Positions 35,901 through 44,176 of a DNA stretch of 64,000 bases are shown piece by piece. Below the pieces are notes generated by a model, which was given only the letters and a program-made list of their open reading frames with translations, was not told where the DNA came from and made no database searches. Position 1 is the stretch's first letter; each line of letters starts with the position of its first letter. Both the position numbers and the translations under genes were made by a program. The stretch is from NCEH01 sp043195095. GTDB taxonomy: Bacteria; Pseudomonadota; Alphaproteobacteria; Rhizobiales; Xanthobacteraceae. Location of the stretch: the NCBI RefSeq assembly GCF_043195095.1, contig NZ_JBAFWN010000002.1; one strand, 5' to 3'.

Positions 35901-37824
35901 CTTCCGCGAAATCGACGTGGACATCCAGACCACCCCGATCACCGTGGTGGGCGTGGGCGACATGTCCGGCGACGTGTTCGGCAACGGCATGTTGCTCTCC
36001 ACCGCGCTGAAGCTGGTGGCGGCGTTCGACCATCGCCACATCTTCCTGGATCCCGATCCCGATCCGGCCACCTCCCACGCCGAGCGCCAGCGCCTGTTCA
36101 ATCTCGCCCGCTCCAGCTGGGCGGACTATGATCCGGCCCTGATCTCCGCGGGCGGCGGCATTTATCCGCGCACCGCCAAGAGCATCGCTCTGTCGTCGGA
36201 AGTGCGGGCCTTGCTCGGCCTCGACAAGCTGGAGGCGACCCCGACCGAGGTGATGAGCGCCATCCTGAAGGCCAAGGCGGACCTGCTCTGGTTCGGCGGC
36301 ATCGGCACCTATGTGCGCGCCTCCACGGAGACCGACGCCCAGGCCGGCGACCGCGCCAACGACGCCATCCGCATCGCCGCCCGCGAATTGCGGGTGAAAG
36401 TGGTGGGCGAAGGCGCCAATCTCGGCATGACCCAGCGCGGCCGCATCGAGGCCGGCCGCGCCGGCGTGCGGCTCAATACCGACGCCATCGACAATTCGGC
36501 CGGCGTGAACACCTCCGACGTGGAGGTGAACATCAAGATCGCCCTGTCGATCCCGGTGGCCGATGGCCTGCTCTCGCCGCCGGACCGGGCGGCGCTGCTG
36601 GGCGAGATGACCGACGACGTCGGATTGCTGGTGCTGCGCAACAATTATCTCCAGACCCTCGCCATCTCGCTCGCCGAGCGGCGCGGGGTGGAGGATCTCG
36701 CCTTCCAGCAGCGCCTGATGCAGATGCTGGAGCTGCGCGGCGAGCTGGACCGCTCCGTGGAATATCTGCCGAGCGACGCGGAACTCCAGGAGCGTCGCGC
36801 ACGCGGCGAGGCGCTCACCCGGCCGGAGCTGGCGGTGCTCCTCGCCTATGCCAAGATCTCGCTCTATTCAGAACTGCTCGGCTCCGACGTGCCGGACGAT
36901 GCCTATCTCGCCGCCGAGCTGGAGCACTATTTCCCGCACGCCATCGAGCAGCGCTTCCCCAACGCCATCACCGCCCATCGCCTGCGGCGCGAGATCATCG
37001 CCACCGGCCTCGCCAATGCCATCATCAACCAAGGCGGGCCGGCGTGCATCGCGCGCATCAGCGACCATACCGGCATGGATGCGGCGAGCGTGGTGCGTGC
37101 CTATGCGGCGGTGCGCGACAGCTTCGACCTCGGCGCGCTGAATGCCGCCATCGACGCGCTGGACACCAAGATCGACGGCGCCGTGCAATTGCAGCTCTAT
37201 GCCGAGGTGCAGGACCTCGCCGTGGGCCGCACCGTGTGGTTCCTGCGCAATGTGGACCTCGGCATCGGCCTTGGCGCGGTGGTGGAACGCTATCGCGGCG
37301 CCATCGCGGATGTCGCCGGCGCCCTCGACACCAGCCTGCCGGAGGTGTGGCGCCTGCGCGGCGAGCGGCAGACCGCGGCGCTGGTGGAAAAGCGCGTGCC
37401 GGAAGATCTCGCCCGCCGCATCACCTTGCTGCGCGCCCTGGCCGCCGCTTCCGACATCGCCCTCCTGTCCCAGACCACGGGTCGGTCGATCGAGGATGTC
37501 GCCGCCACCTTCTTCGCCGCCGGCCGTTATTTCGCGGTGGACGAGATCGCCGGCGCGGCGCGCAACATTGCCGCGGCCGATTATTACGACCGCCTCGCCC
37601 TCGACCGGGCGCTGGGCCAGATCGAAACCTTCGTGCGGCAGGTCAGCGCGGGGATCCTGGCGGGCGAGGGTGCAGGTGAAGCGGCCGTGGAGGCATTTGT
37701 TCAGCGCCGCCGCAAGGAGATCGACCGTACCCGCGCCACGGTGCAGGACATCGTCGCTTCCGGCCTCAGCCTCTCCAAGGTGACGCTGGCAGCCAATCTG
37801 CTGGGCGATCTGGTTCGCGCCTGA
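32989..37824 (+). CDS. NAD-specific glutamate dehydrogenase, large (~180 kDa) class
   Basis: 1611 residues, typical of the GDH-180 type. It oxidises glutamate to 2-oxoglutarate and ammonia with NAD and usually serves amino acid catabolism. The catalytic region is clear: RGGLRWSDRPQDFRTEVLGL, then VKAQQVKNAVIVPVGAKGGF. The long N-terminal part carries ACT-like regulatory segments, and the NAD-binding part has VVGVGDMSGDVFGNGML. ATG 32989 was chosen because GGGGGAGAGG lies just upstream and MNVQGFQGSE is a plausible start; further upstream the frame stays open but reads antisense to the AhpD-like gene. Divergent from that gene, with 127 bp between. Confidence 0.95.
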   Translation: MNVQGFQGSELGFGAQARIEDAVSLLADGPVPAFFARALLAGAAPEDVAALLPEALAQLCREAHAHLASRVPGLHDVRVFNPQWAGAPAITVVETVNDDMAFLFDSIAGELADQGYEAKFVTHPIFAVERDGTGQVTGIETDLSQGRKRSIRESLIHIHIQALETAEAREALKIALDKTLADVRATNADFLAMRAEVRQAAEGFRRKSQPYSKDDRKEAADFIDWLANDDFIFIGVRRYALAADGGLEVAEEGLGILRDRDVHELRFGEEAVVTTPEIRQFLAGPLPLIVTKASLRSRVHRRAFLDYVGVKLHADDGRLLGELRIIGLFTSTAYTDSVRQIPYLRRKVEMVVEDAGLDRESHSGKALGTVLETYPRDELFQIDPATLLEFARDILSLYDRPRVRVLPRVDAFDRFVSVLVYLPRERFDAALRDKVGARLATAFGGHVSAASPVFLSDVPLTRVHYIIGRREGRTPEVARAALEAAVAEDVLSWNDRLRQALRETPSAGDAGMLFERYGKAFDPGYIAAYGIETAVADIERLERLFPERPIALDFYRRPGDPANRISLRLLSFGRPLPLSERVPMLENMGLKAINERTYHIEPVCGADTETRRSWLHEMTLERVDGGTIEVSGSATRLEDLLTAVLRGAAENDGFNALVLDTGLAWRDVALARALARYLRQAGIPYSQDYLWTTLTNHADVAARIVQLFHTCFDPRLDASPEARAARAAPLREEIETALADVSSLDEDRILRRFVNLVDAALRTTFYQLDADGRPKGAIAIKYDSAKVEGLPLPRPMYEVFVYSPRVEGVHLRFGHVARGGLRWSDRPQDFRTEVLGLVKAQQVKNAVIVPVGAKGGFVPKHLPAGGSRDAVQAEGIAAYKIFVTALLEITDNLKGGEVVHPPLTVRVDGDDPYLVVAADKGTATFSDIANGLSQEHGFWLDDAFASGGSVGYDHKAMGITARGAWEAVKRHFREIDVDIQTTPITVVGVGDMSGDVFGNGMLLSTALKLVAAFDHRHIFLDPDPDPATSHAERQRLFNLARSSWADYDPALISAGGGIYPRTAKSIALSSEVRALLGLDKLEATPTEVMSAILKAKADLLWFGGIGTYVRASTETDAQAGDRANDAIRIAARELRVKVVGEGANLGMTQRGRIEAGRAGVRLNTDAIDNSAGVNTSDVEVNIKIALSIPVADGLLSPPDRAALLGEMTDDVGLLVLRNNYLQTLAISLAERRGVEDLAFQQRLMQMLELRGELDRSVEYLPSDAELQERRARGEALTRPELAVLLAYAKISLYSELLGSDVPDDAYLAAELEHYFPHAIEQRFPNAITAHRLRREIIATGLANAIINQGGPACIARISDHTGMDAASVVRAYAAVRDSFDLGALNAAIDALDTKIDGAVQLQLYAEVQDLAVGRTVWFLRNVDLGIGLGAVVERYRGAIADVAGALDTSLPEVWRLRGERQTAALVEKRVPEDLARRITLLRALAAASDIALLSQTTGRSIEDVAATFFAAGRYFAVDEIAGAARNIAAADYYDRLALDRALGQIETFVRQVSAGILAGEGAGEAAVEAFVQRRRKEIDRTRATVQDIVASGLSLSKVTLAANLLGDLVRA

Positions 37825-37926
37825 GGCCTGCGGGCCGCGCGGAGACTGAAGACGGCGGCTCCCGCCGCCGTCCTGCCGCGCGCCCGTCATCGCCACCGGT
37901 CCGTGCCGACCTTCGGATCCGGCGGC

Positions 37927-38847
37927 TCAGGACTGGACGCGGTGCGCGAAGGGGGAGGAATAGGCGCGCGCGGGCCGCGCGGCCGTTTCCGAGGCACGGC
38001 GCACGGCCGGCGCGGTGGCGATGCCATAGCCGAAGTCCGGCAGGCCCTGGCGCGCCAACTCCATTTCCAGCAGGCGTTCCTCGTCCGCGCCCCAGACCGC
38101 CAGCCGTTCCTTGGAGCGGCGCTCGGTGGTCTTGCGGCCGATGGCCGAGCTTTTCACCCGGCGCGGCTTCTGCAAATCCAGGCCAAGATAGGCCGAGAGC
38201 CGCTCCATCTCCGCGTCCGGGTGGGCCAGAAGATCCTCGTAGCGCAGAACATGCGCCTCGGGCCGGTCGTGCCACGCCTTCACATGGGCGCACCAATAGC
38301 CGATCTGACTGAGCCGGCGGGCGGGATCGCGCGCGGAAGGCGCCTTCACATAATCGGCGAAGCTGGTGTCCGGGTCGATGCGATAGGCCGGCTCATGGCC
38401 CTTCAGGTCGAAATAGAATTGCGAACGCAGCACGTCGCGTGGGTTGCGCACGATATAGACATGCTTGGCATTGGTGTAGAGCGTGGAGGCCGCCACCCAG
38501 TGCATGTAGGAATGCCAGGGCCGCCGCTCCTTCAGCTTCTCGCCGAAATAGGCGTCGTGGCTCTTGACCACCACGGGCACCTGCATGAGGCGGGCGAAGA
38601 AATCGCCGTCGAGGTGCATCCATTCGCGCGCCACCGGAAACCGCGCGCGGATCTCGTCGATCAGAAAATGAGTGCCGGAGCGACGGTGCGACTGCACCAT
38701 GATGAGCGGGCGCATGCCCTTGTCGTCCCAATTTCCGATCCGGCCGAGAAAACTGCGCTCATGATAGGGAAATGCGCTGGACTGCAGATAACGCCAGCGC
38801 AGGATGGCCCACGCCCGATCCATTTTTTGCGCAAGAGAGGTACCCAT
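37927..38847 (-). CDS. Sulfotransferase domain protein
   Basis: 306 residues. The 5'-phosphosulfate loop is SHRRSGTHFLIDEI and the 3'-phosphate motif is VYIVRNPRDVLRSQFYF, which identify a PAPS-dependent sulfotransferase fold. A later segment (RYEDLLAHPDAEMERLSAYL) matches the family. The acceptor is unknown; polysaccharide or lipid is likely for a bacterial enzyme. No glycan gene lies next to it. It converges with the glutamate dehydrogenase gene. Confidence 0.85.
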   Translation of the reverse strand: MGTSLAQKMDRAWAILRWRYLQSSAFPYHERSFLGRIGNWDDKGMRPLIMVQSHRRSGTHFLIDEIRARFPVAREWMHLDGDFFARLMQVPVVVKSHDAYFGEKLKERRPWHSYMHWVAASTLYTNAKHVYIVRNPRDVLRSQFYFDLKGHEPAYRIDPDTSFADYVKAPSARDPARRLSQIGYWCAHVKAWHDRPEAHVLRYEDLLAHPDAEMERLSAYLGLDLQKPRRVKSSAIGRKTTERRSKERLAVWGADEERLLEMELARQGLPDFGYGIATAPAVRRASETAARPARAYSSPFAHRVQS

Positions 38848-39116
38848 CGTGCGTCCTCAGGCTGCACCATGCCCCGCCGATAAATCCCGGCGAGCGAGAT
38901 CGAAGGAAATGGTTCACACGTCTCCGTGTTCTGGGGCCAGAGTGGGTGAACGGCCCAGCATCGTAGCGTAAAGTGCTGGAGGTACGAGAGGGGGTCCACG
39001 GGTCAGTTACAAAACTTTCTTATTGCGCCGCCTTCAGCCGGACGGTGCATGAGATGGGCCCCGGTCCGACGGACGCAAGGATCGCTTGGCCGCCCCCAAG
39101 CGTGGGAGTGCCGATC

Positions 39117-39371
39117 ATGAGATCCGAAATCCGAAACCCTCTGCCGATGCTTCTGCCGGTGCTCCTCGCGCTTGCCGCAGGCCCGGCCCTGGCAGGCCAG
39201 GAAGGCCCTGGCGCAAGCGCGAAGGCGAACCCTCAGAAGACCGTGCGGGCGCAAACGGCCGCGCAGGCCGAGGCATCGGCGCCGTTGAACCCGCGATGGG
39301 TGCCGCCGAAATGGGAAATCAAGGGCCTGGTGGTGTGGGTGTTCACGCCCGGCCATTTCGAGCGCGACTAG
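39117..39371 (+). CDS. Small secreted protein of unknown function
   Basis: 84 residues. The signal peptide is clear (LPMLLPVLLALAAGPALAG). The mature ~55 residues are Ala/Gln rich, ending WVPPKWEIKGLVVWVFTPGH. ATG 39117 follows GGGAG by eight bases. Ends 18 bp before the convergent cupin gene. Function unknown. Confidence 0.6.
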   Translation: MRSEIRNPLPMLLPVLLALAAGPALAGQEGPGASAKANPQKTVRAQTAAQAEASAPLNPRWVPPKWEIKGLVVWVFTPGHFERD

Positions 39372-39389
39372 GACGCGCGGGCCGCCCTC

Positions 39390-39830
39390 TCAGGGCTCGA
39401 AATCCGGCGGCGCCAGTTCGAAGCCGGCGAAATCGAAAGCTGGCGCGACTGTGCAGCCCACCAGCGTCCAGGCGCCGAGGCTTTCGGCCGCCTGCCAGTG
39501 GCCGGGCGGCACCACGCCTTGCGGCCGTTCCCCGGCGCCCAGGTCCGTCCCGAGCCGCAGATGCCGCACCCCGCCGCCGCCGGGCGGGGCGATGGCGAGC
39601 GTGAGCGCGGCGCCGGCGTGCCAATGCCACACTTCGCTTGCGTCCACGCGATGCCAGTGGGAGCGCTCGCCCGCTTTCAGCAGGAAATAGATGGCGGTGG
39701 AAGCGCCCCGCCCGCCATCCGGTGCGCTTTCGCGGAAGGTCTCACGGAAATGCCCGCCCTCGGGATGGGGCTCAAGCCCCAGGAGCGCGATCACGTCTTC
39801 CGCCGAAAGGCCGGCCATGCCGGCGCTCAT
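39390..39830 (-). CDS. Cupin domain protein (cupin_5 / YML079w-like)
   Basis: 146 residues. Family landmarks are LEPHPEGGHFRETFR, STAIYFLLKAGERSHWHRVD and EVWHWHAGAALTL, which form a small beta-barrel with His ligands. Its start overlaps the stop of the glyoxalase II gene (ATGA), so the two are co-translated. The reaction is unknown for this family. Confidence 0.88.
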   Translation of the reverse strand: MSAGMAGLSAEDVIALLGLEPHPEGGHFRETFRESAPDGGRGASTAIYFLLKAGERSHWHRVDASEVWHWHAGAALTLAIAPPGGGGVRHLRLGTDLGAGERPQGVVPPGHWQAAESLGAWTLVGCTVAPAFDFAGFELAPPDFEP

Positions 39831-40600
39831 CCGCGAAACACGTTCTTGCGCGCCCGCAGTTCGGTGAACACCGCCGATGGGTCGGATTCGCCGAGGCCGA
39901 GACGCTCCGCCATGGCCGGATCGTCCGCCCGCAGGAACGGATTGGTCAGCTTTTCGTCCCCGAGCAGCGCGGGAATGGTGGGCAGCCCCTCCTTGCGGGC
40001 GGCCTCGGCCTCCGCGACGCGGCCGAGGAGCGCGCCATTCTCGGGGTCCACGGAGAGCGCGAACTTGCCGTTCGTGACGGTGTATTCGTGGCCGCAATAG
40101 ACCGCGAGATCGTCCGGCAGGGTGCGCAGGCGCACCAGCGAATGCCACAGCACCGGCGCATCGCATTCGATCGGCCGCCCGCAGCCCATCACGAACAGCG
40201 TGTCGCCGGCGAACAGCAGCCGCTCGCCCTCGAACAGATAGACGATATGCCCGGCGGTATGGCCCGGCGTTTCCATCACCCGGCCAATGAGCGAGCCGAC
40301 CGCCACCGGATCGCCGTCCACCACTTCCACGTCGATGCCGGGAATGCCCGCCGCCTCGCGCTTCGGGCCGACGACAGTGGCGCCATATTGGCCCTTCAGC
40401 GCCAGCACGCCGTCCACATGGTCCGCATGGTGGTGCGTGACGAGAATGTGGGTGAGGTGCCAGCCCTCGCGATCCAGGGCCTCGAGGATCGGCGTCGCCT
40501 CGGGCGCGTCGATCACCGCCGTGGCCTCGGTGGCGGGATCATGCAGCAGCACCGCGTAATTGTCGCTGAGGCAGGGGATGATCCGGATTTCGACCGACAT
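39827..40600 (-). CDS. gloB: Hydroxyacylglutathione hydrolase (glyoxalase II)
   Basis: 257 residues, normal for the family. The binuclear metal site is THHHADH; further ligands are in TPGHTAGH, FAGDTLF and YCGHEYT. It hydrolyses S-lactoylglutathione to lactate and glutathione, completing methylglyoxal detoxification. Start MSVEIRIIPCLSDNY is the usual beginning. Coupled to the cupin gene downstream. Confidence 0.95.
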   Translation of the reverse strand: MSVEIRIIPCLSDNYAVLLHDPATEATAVIDAPEATPILEALDREGWHLTHILVTHHHADHVDGVLALKGQYGATVVGPKREAAGIPGIDVEVVDGDPVAVGSLIGRVMETPGHTAGHIVYLFEGERLLFAGDTLFVMGCGRPIECDAPVLWHSLVRLRTLPDDLAVYCGHEYTVTNGKFALSVDPENGALLGRVAEAEAARKEGLPTIPALLGDEKLTNPFLRADDPAMAERLGLGESDPSAVFTELRARKNVFRG

Positions 40601-40788
40601 GGGTGGCGCCCTCCCTGCGGGGAATGTCCTGCGCGCGCCGATACCGCGCACGCCTGTCCGCTTTTGAGTATCACGCCCGTCAGCAAGGGCAAGCCGGCCG
40701 GATGGTCGCAGCGCGCCGGCCGGCGCAGCCCAGCCATGCGGTGCCGCCCCGCGGCCATGCTATAAGGGGCCATCGCGAAAGGGGCGCC

Positions 40789-41595
40789 ATGTATCTCGAC
40801 GTCGTGGACCTGCGCAGTTTCTATGCCCAGCCCCTGGGCGTCGTCACGCGCCGGCTGGTCAGCCGGGCGGTGCGCGCCCGTTTCAATAATGTTCACGGCC
40901 TCTCGGTGCTCGGGATCGGCTATGCGACACCCTATCTCGGGGTCTTCCGGGGCGAGGCGGAGCGGTGCATCGCCGTGATGCCGGCGGCCCAGGGCGTGGT
41001 GCGCTGGCCCTCCGCCGCCCCGACCCTCGCCGCGCTCGCGGACGAGACCGCCCTGCCTTTGCCCAACGCCTCCATCGACCGCGTGGTGGCGGTGCATCTG
41101 CTGGAGATGACTCCGGACGCGGCCGAGATGCTGCGCGAGGTCTGGCGCGTGCTGGCGCCGGGCGGACGGCTGCTGGCGGTGGTGCCCAACCGGCGCGGCG
41201 TGTGGGCGCGGCTCGACACCACCCCGTTCGGCAACGGCCGTCCGTTTTCGCGCGGGCAGGTGGTGCGGCTGCTGCGCGAGGCGCTGTTCACCCCTTCGGG
41301 CTGGGACGAGGCGCTGTATTTCCCGCCGGTCTCCAACAATTGGCTGCTGCGCACGGCGGTGGCGTGGGAGCGGGCCGGCGGCCGCCTGTCCCTGCCGTTC
41401 GCGGGCGTGCACGTCGTCGAGGCGACAAAGCAGCTCTATCGCCCGACGCCGGTGAAACGTTCCGCGCTGGTGCCGGTGCTCGAACCGGTGTTCGGCCAGG
41501 GGGTGCCGGCGGGCCGGGCGATCCTCAATCGTTCCGGCTCAGCAGGAACACCGCCTGCTCTCCCAGCAGGTTCCACACCCACCACGGCATGTTGA
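40789..41595 (+). CDS. Class I SAM-dependent methyltransferase
   Basis: 268 residues. A weak glycine-rich motif I (LSVLGIGYATPYLGVF) and a clear post-motif III segment (REVWRVLAPGGRLLAVVPNR) indicate a Methyltransf_11-type fold. It is divergent from gloB, with 188 bp between. Its last 71 bp overlap the 3' end of the convergent metW gene, an unusual tail-to-tail arrangement. The start follows AAAGGGGC. Substrate unknown. Confidence 0.85.
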   Translation: MYLDVVDLRSFYAQPLGVVTRRLVSRAVRARFNNVHGLSVLGIGYATPYLGVFRGEAERCIAVMPAAQGVVRWPSAAPTLAALADETALPLPNASIDRVVAVHLLEMTPDAAEMLREVWRVLAPGGRLLAVVPNRRGVWARLDTTPFGNGRPFSRGQVVRLLREALFTPSGWDEALYFPPVSNNWLLRTAVAWERAGGRLSLPFAGVHVVEATKQLYRPTPVKRSALVPVLEPVFGQGVPAGRAILNRSGSAGTPPALPAGSTPTTAC

Positions 41596-42178
41596 AGCGC
41601 ACCGGATGGCCGGAGGAATCCAGCGCCACCGCTTTTTCCATGCGGGCGTCCAGCACCTCCACCAGGGCGACGAAGTCGCGGATGGTGCAGAAATGGATGT
41701 TGGGCGTGTCGTACCAGGAATAGGGCATGTTGTCGGTAATCGGCATGCGCCCATAGATCAGAAGGTCGAAGCGCGAGCGCCAATGGCCGAAATTCGGGAA
41801 GGAGACGATGGCGCGCCGGCCGATGCGCAGCATCTGCTCCATCACCCAGCGCGGGCGACGGGTCGCCTGGAGGGTCTGGGAAAGGATGACATAGTCGAAC
41901 GCGTCGTCGGGATAATGGGCGAGGTCCACGTCCGCATCGCCCTGCACCACCGAAAGCCCGCGCGCCACGCCGGCATTCACCCCTTCGCGCGACAGCTCGA
42001 TGCCGCGCGCATCGCAGCCGCGCGTGGTGGCGAGCAGATCCAGCAGCGCCCCGTCGCCGGAGCCGACATCCAGCACCCGCGAGTGGGGCGCCACCATGTC
42101 GGCAATCACCATCAGATCGACGCGCACGGAGGAGAAGCGCACGGTCGCCTCGTCCGAACTCAATTCCCTCACCGCCAT
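41525..42178 (-). CDS. metW: Methionine biosynthesis protein MetW
   Basis: 217 residues, methyltransferase fold (RVLDVGSGDGALLDLL) with the family landmarks ILSQTLQATRRPRWVMEQ and DNMPYSWYDTPNIHFCT. MetW works with MetX in the alternative methionine pathway. It starts 7 bp after metX and is probably translated with it. Confidence 0.93.
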   Translation of the reverse strand: MAVRELSSDEATVRFSSVRVDLMVIADMVAPHSRVLDVGSGDGALLDLLATTRGCDARGIELSREGVNAGVARGLSVVQGDADVDLAHYPDDAFDYVILSQTLQATRRPRWVMEQMLRIGRRAIVSFPNFGHWRSRFDLLIYGRMPITDNMPYSWYDTPNIHFCTIRDFVALVEVLDARMEKAVALDSSGHPVRFNMPWWVWNLLGEQAVFLLSRND

Positions 42179-42185
42179 GGCATCC

Positions 42186-43397
42186 TCACCGGCTGCGCGC
42201 GGCCGGCAGGCCGGCGGCCTTCGCGGCACTGTCGAGGAAGCCGTGGGCGATGGCGAACAATTCCGGCTCGTGCAGCAGGAAGGCGTCGTGGCCCTTGTCG
42301 CTGTCGATCTCGGTGAACGACACGCTCGCGCCCGAGGCATTCAGCGCATGCACGATCGCCCGGCTGTCCTCGGTGGGAAACAGCCAGTCGGACGTGAATG
42401 ACGCCACGCAGAACCTCGTCTTGGAGCCTCGGAAGGCATTGGCGAGCACGCCGTCGTAATCCGCCGCGAGATCGAAATAATCCATGGCCCGCGTGACATA
42501 GAGATAGGAATTGGGATCGAACCGCTGGACGAACGATTCCCCCTGGTGGCGCAGATAGCTTTCCACCTGAAAATCGGCGTCGAAGCCGAACGTGGGCAGC
42601 GCCCGGTTCTGGAGCCGGCGGCCGAATTTGCGGTGCAGGGCTTGGTCCGACATATAGGTGATGTGCGCGGCCATGCGCGCCACCGCGAGCCCGCGATGGG
42701 GCGTGTGGCCCTGCTTGAGATAATGGCCACCCTGCCATTCCGGATCGGCCATCACCGCCTGGCGGCCGACTTCGTGGAAGGCGATGTTCTGCGCCGAATG
42801 GCGCGCGGCGGTGGCGATGGGGAGGGCCGCGAACACACGCTCGGGATAGCTCGCCGCCCATTGCAGCACCTGCATGCCACCCATGGAGCCGCCGGCGACG
42901 CAGAACAGGCGCTCGATGCCGAGATGGTCGAGCAGCATGGCCTGGGCGTTCACCATGTCGCGGATGGTCACCACCGGCAGGTCGAGCCCATAGGGCTGGC
43001 CGGTTGCCGGATTGCGCGAGGCCGGCCCGGTGGTGCCCATGCAGCCGCCGAGCACATTGGCGCAGATGACGTAGAAACGCTCGGTGTCGATCGGCTTGCC
43101 CGGCCCCACCAGGGTCTCCCACCAGCCGGGCTTGCCGGTGACGGGATTGGCGTTGGCAGCATGCTGGTCGCCGGTCAGGGCGTGGCATACCAGAACCGCG
43201 TTGGAACGCGCAGCATTGGGCTCGCCATAGGTCTGATAGGCGATCTGCACATGATCGAGCGCGACCCCGGCGTCCAGGCGCAGGGGGCGATCAGGACCGA
43301 ACCGCACCACCGGGGAATGGGGCTGATCGGCTTCGCGCCGCGCGAGGGCGTCTTCCGCTTCTGTGGTCGGAGCCGTTGGTTCGGCCAAATTTTCCAT
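42186..43397 (-). CDS. metX: Homoserine O-acyltransferase MetX
   Basis: 403 residues, alpha/beta-hydrolase fold. The nucleophile elbow is GGSMGGMQVLQW and the catalytic His is in SDKGHDAFLL. The family oxyanion segment ANVLGGCMGTTGPAS is present. It acylates homoserine (acetyl- or succinyl-CoA; not decided here) as the first committed step to methionine. ATG 43397 (MENLAEPT) is preferred; upstream in-frame starts would add at most 15 residues. Confidence 0.94.
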   Translation of the reverse strand: MENLAEPTAPTTEAEDALARREADQPHSPVVRFGPDRPLRLDAGVALDHVQIAYQTYGEPNAARSNAVLVCHALTGDQHAANANPVTGKPGWWETLVGPGKPIDTERFYVICANVLGGCMGTTGPASRNPATGQPYGLDLPVVTIRDMVNAQAMLLDHLGIERLFCVAGGSMGGMQVLQWAASYPERVFAALPIATAARHSAQNIAFHEVGRQAVMADPEWQGGHYLKQGHTPHRGLAVARMAAHITYMSDQALHRKFGRRLQNRALPTFGFDADFQVESYLRHQGESFVQRFDPNSYLYVTRAMDYFDLAADYDGVLANAFRGSKTRFCVASFTSDWLFPTEDSRAIVHALNASGASVSFTEIDSDKGHDAFLLHEPELFAIAHGFLDSAAKAAGLPAARSR

Positions 43398-43498
43398 TCC
43401 GCCTAGAAGCGACGGCCCCATCCCCGTGTCAAGCACGCGCACGCAGGCGTGAAGGCGCGCGGGCGCCCGGGCTTGCGCCGAGATGGTTTCGCCGTGCC

Positions 43499-43816
43499 TC
43501 AGCGGCCGTTCTGGCAGAGCGGATCCATGTCCGGGCAGCCGAGCGCGTTGCGGCCGGGATTGACCGAGGGGTTTGGCTCCGGCGGCACGGTGCTGATGCC
43601 CTGCGGCGCGCCGCGCGGCACGATCACTCCCGTCTCGGGCGCGGGGGCGCGCACGCTCCCCGTCGCATCATAGGGTGCACCCGGCACGGTGGCCTGGGGC
43701 GCCGGACGCACGTCGAGCGGCGCATTGGTTGTCTGCGCGGCCACCGGGGCGATGCCCCCCGCCAGCACCAGGCCGAAGGCAAGGACGACGGCGAACCTCG
43801 ATTGAGCCCTACGCAT
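43499..43816 (-). CDS. Small secreted Pro-rich protein of unknown function
   Basis: 105 residues. The signal peptide is good (FAVVLAFGLVLAGGIAPVAA) and the ribosome site GGGAGGG is close to ATG 43816. The mature part is Pro/Gly/Ala rich and ends with a possible disulfide pair (LGCPDMDPLCQNGR). It probably sits in the periplasm. No family recognised. Confidence 0.65.
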   Translation of the reverse strand: MRRAQSRFAVVLAFGLVLAGGIAPVAAQTTNAPLDVRPAPQATVPGAPYDATGSVRAPAPETGVIVPRGAPQGISTVPPEPNPSVNPGRNALGCPDMDPLCQNGR

Positions 43817-44176
43817 ATTTCCCTCCCACGCCCGGCGCGGAAGGCCGCGCCGAATCTCAAAAGCCATAACACAGGCGGATGCGAGGCGGTTCCTACTTAC
43901 CCGTGAACAAAAGGCGCCGGCATGGCGATTGCCGATTCGGACCGGGTTTCACCCGCATCCGTTCCTTCCAGGACGCGCCGCTGTCCCGCCCTGGAACAGG
44001 GGACGAATAGAGAACATCGGGCGGCATCGGCCGCGGAGCGATTCGCTCCGCCTTTGTTCCGCCGTTGTTCCTTCGCGCTCTAGCATCCTGGCCTTCCTGC
44101 CCCGATATGGTACAGAGCCTTCATCGAGAGGGCGCTCCAGAACACCCTTCCCAAGATTTGCGGACGCCACGCGCTG
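43817..44176. other. 360-bp divergent intergenic region with a hairpin
   Basis: It separates the small secreted protein gene from the helicase gene. GCGGAGCG (44033-44040) and CGCTCCGC (44044-44051) form a perfect 8-bp stem followed by CTTTGTTCC, possibly part of the helicase leader. No protein gene is supported and no promoter hexamers are convincing. Confidence 0.4.
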
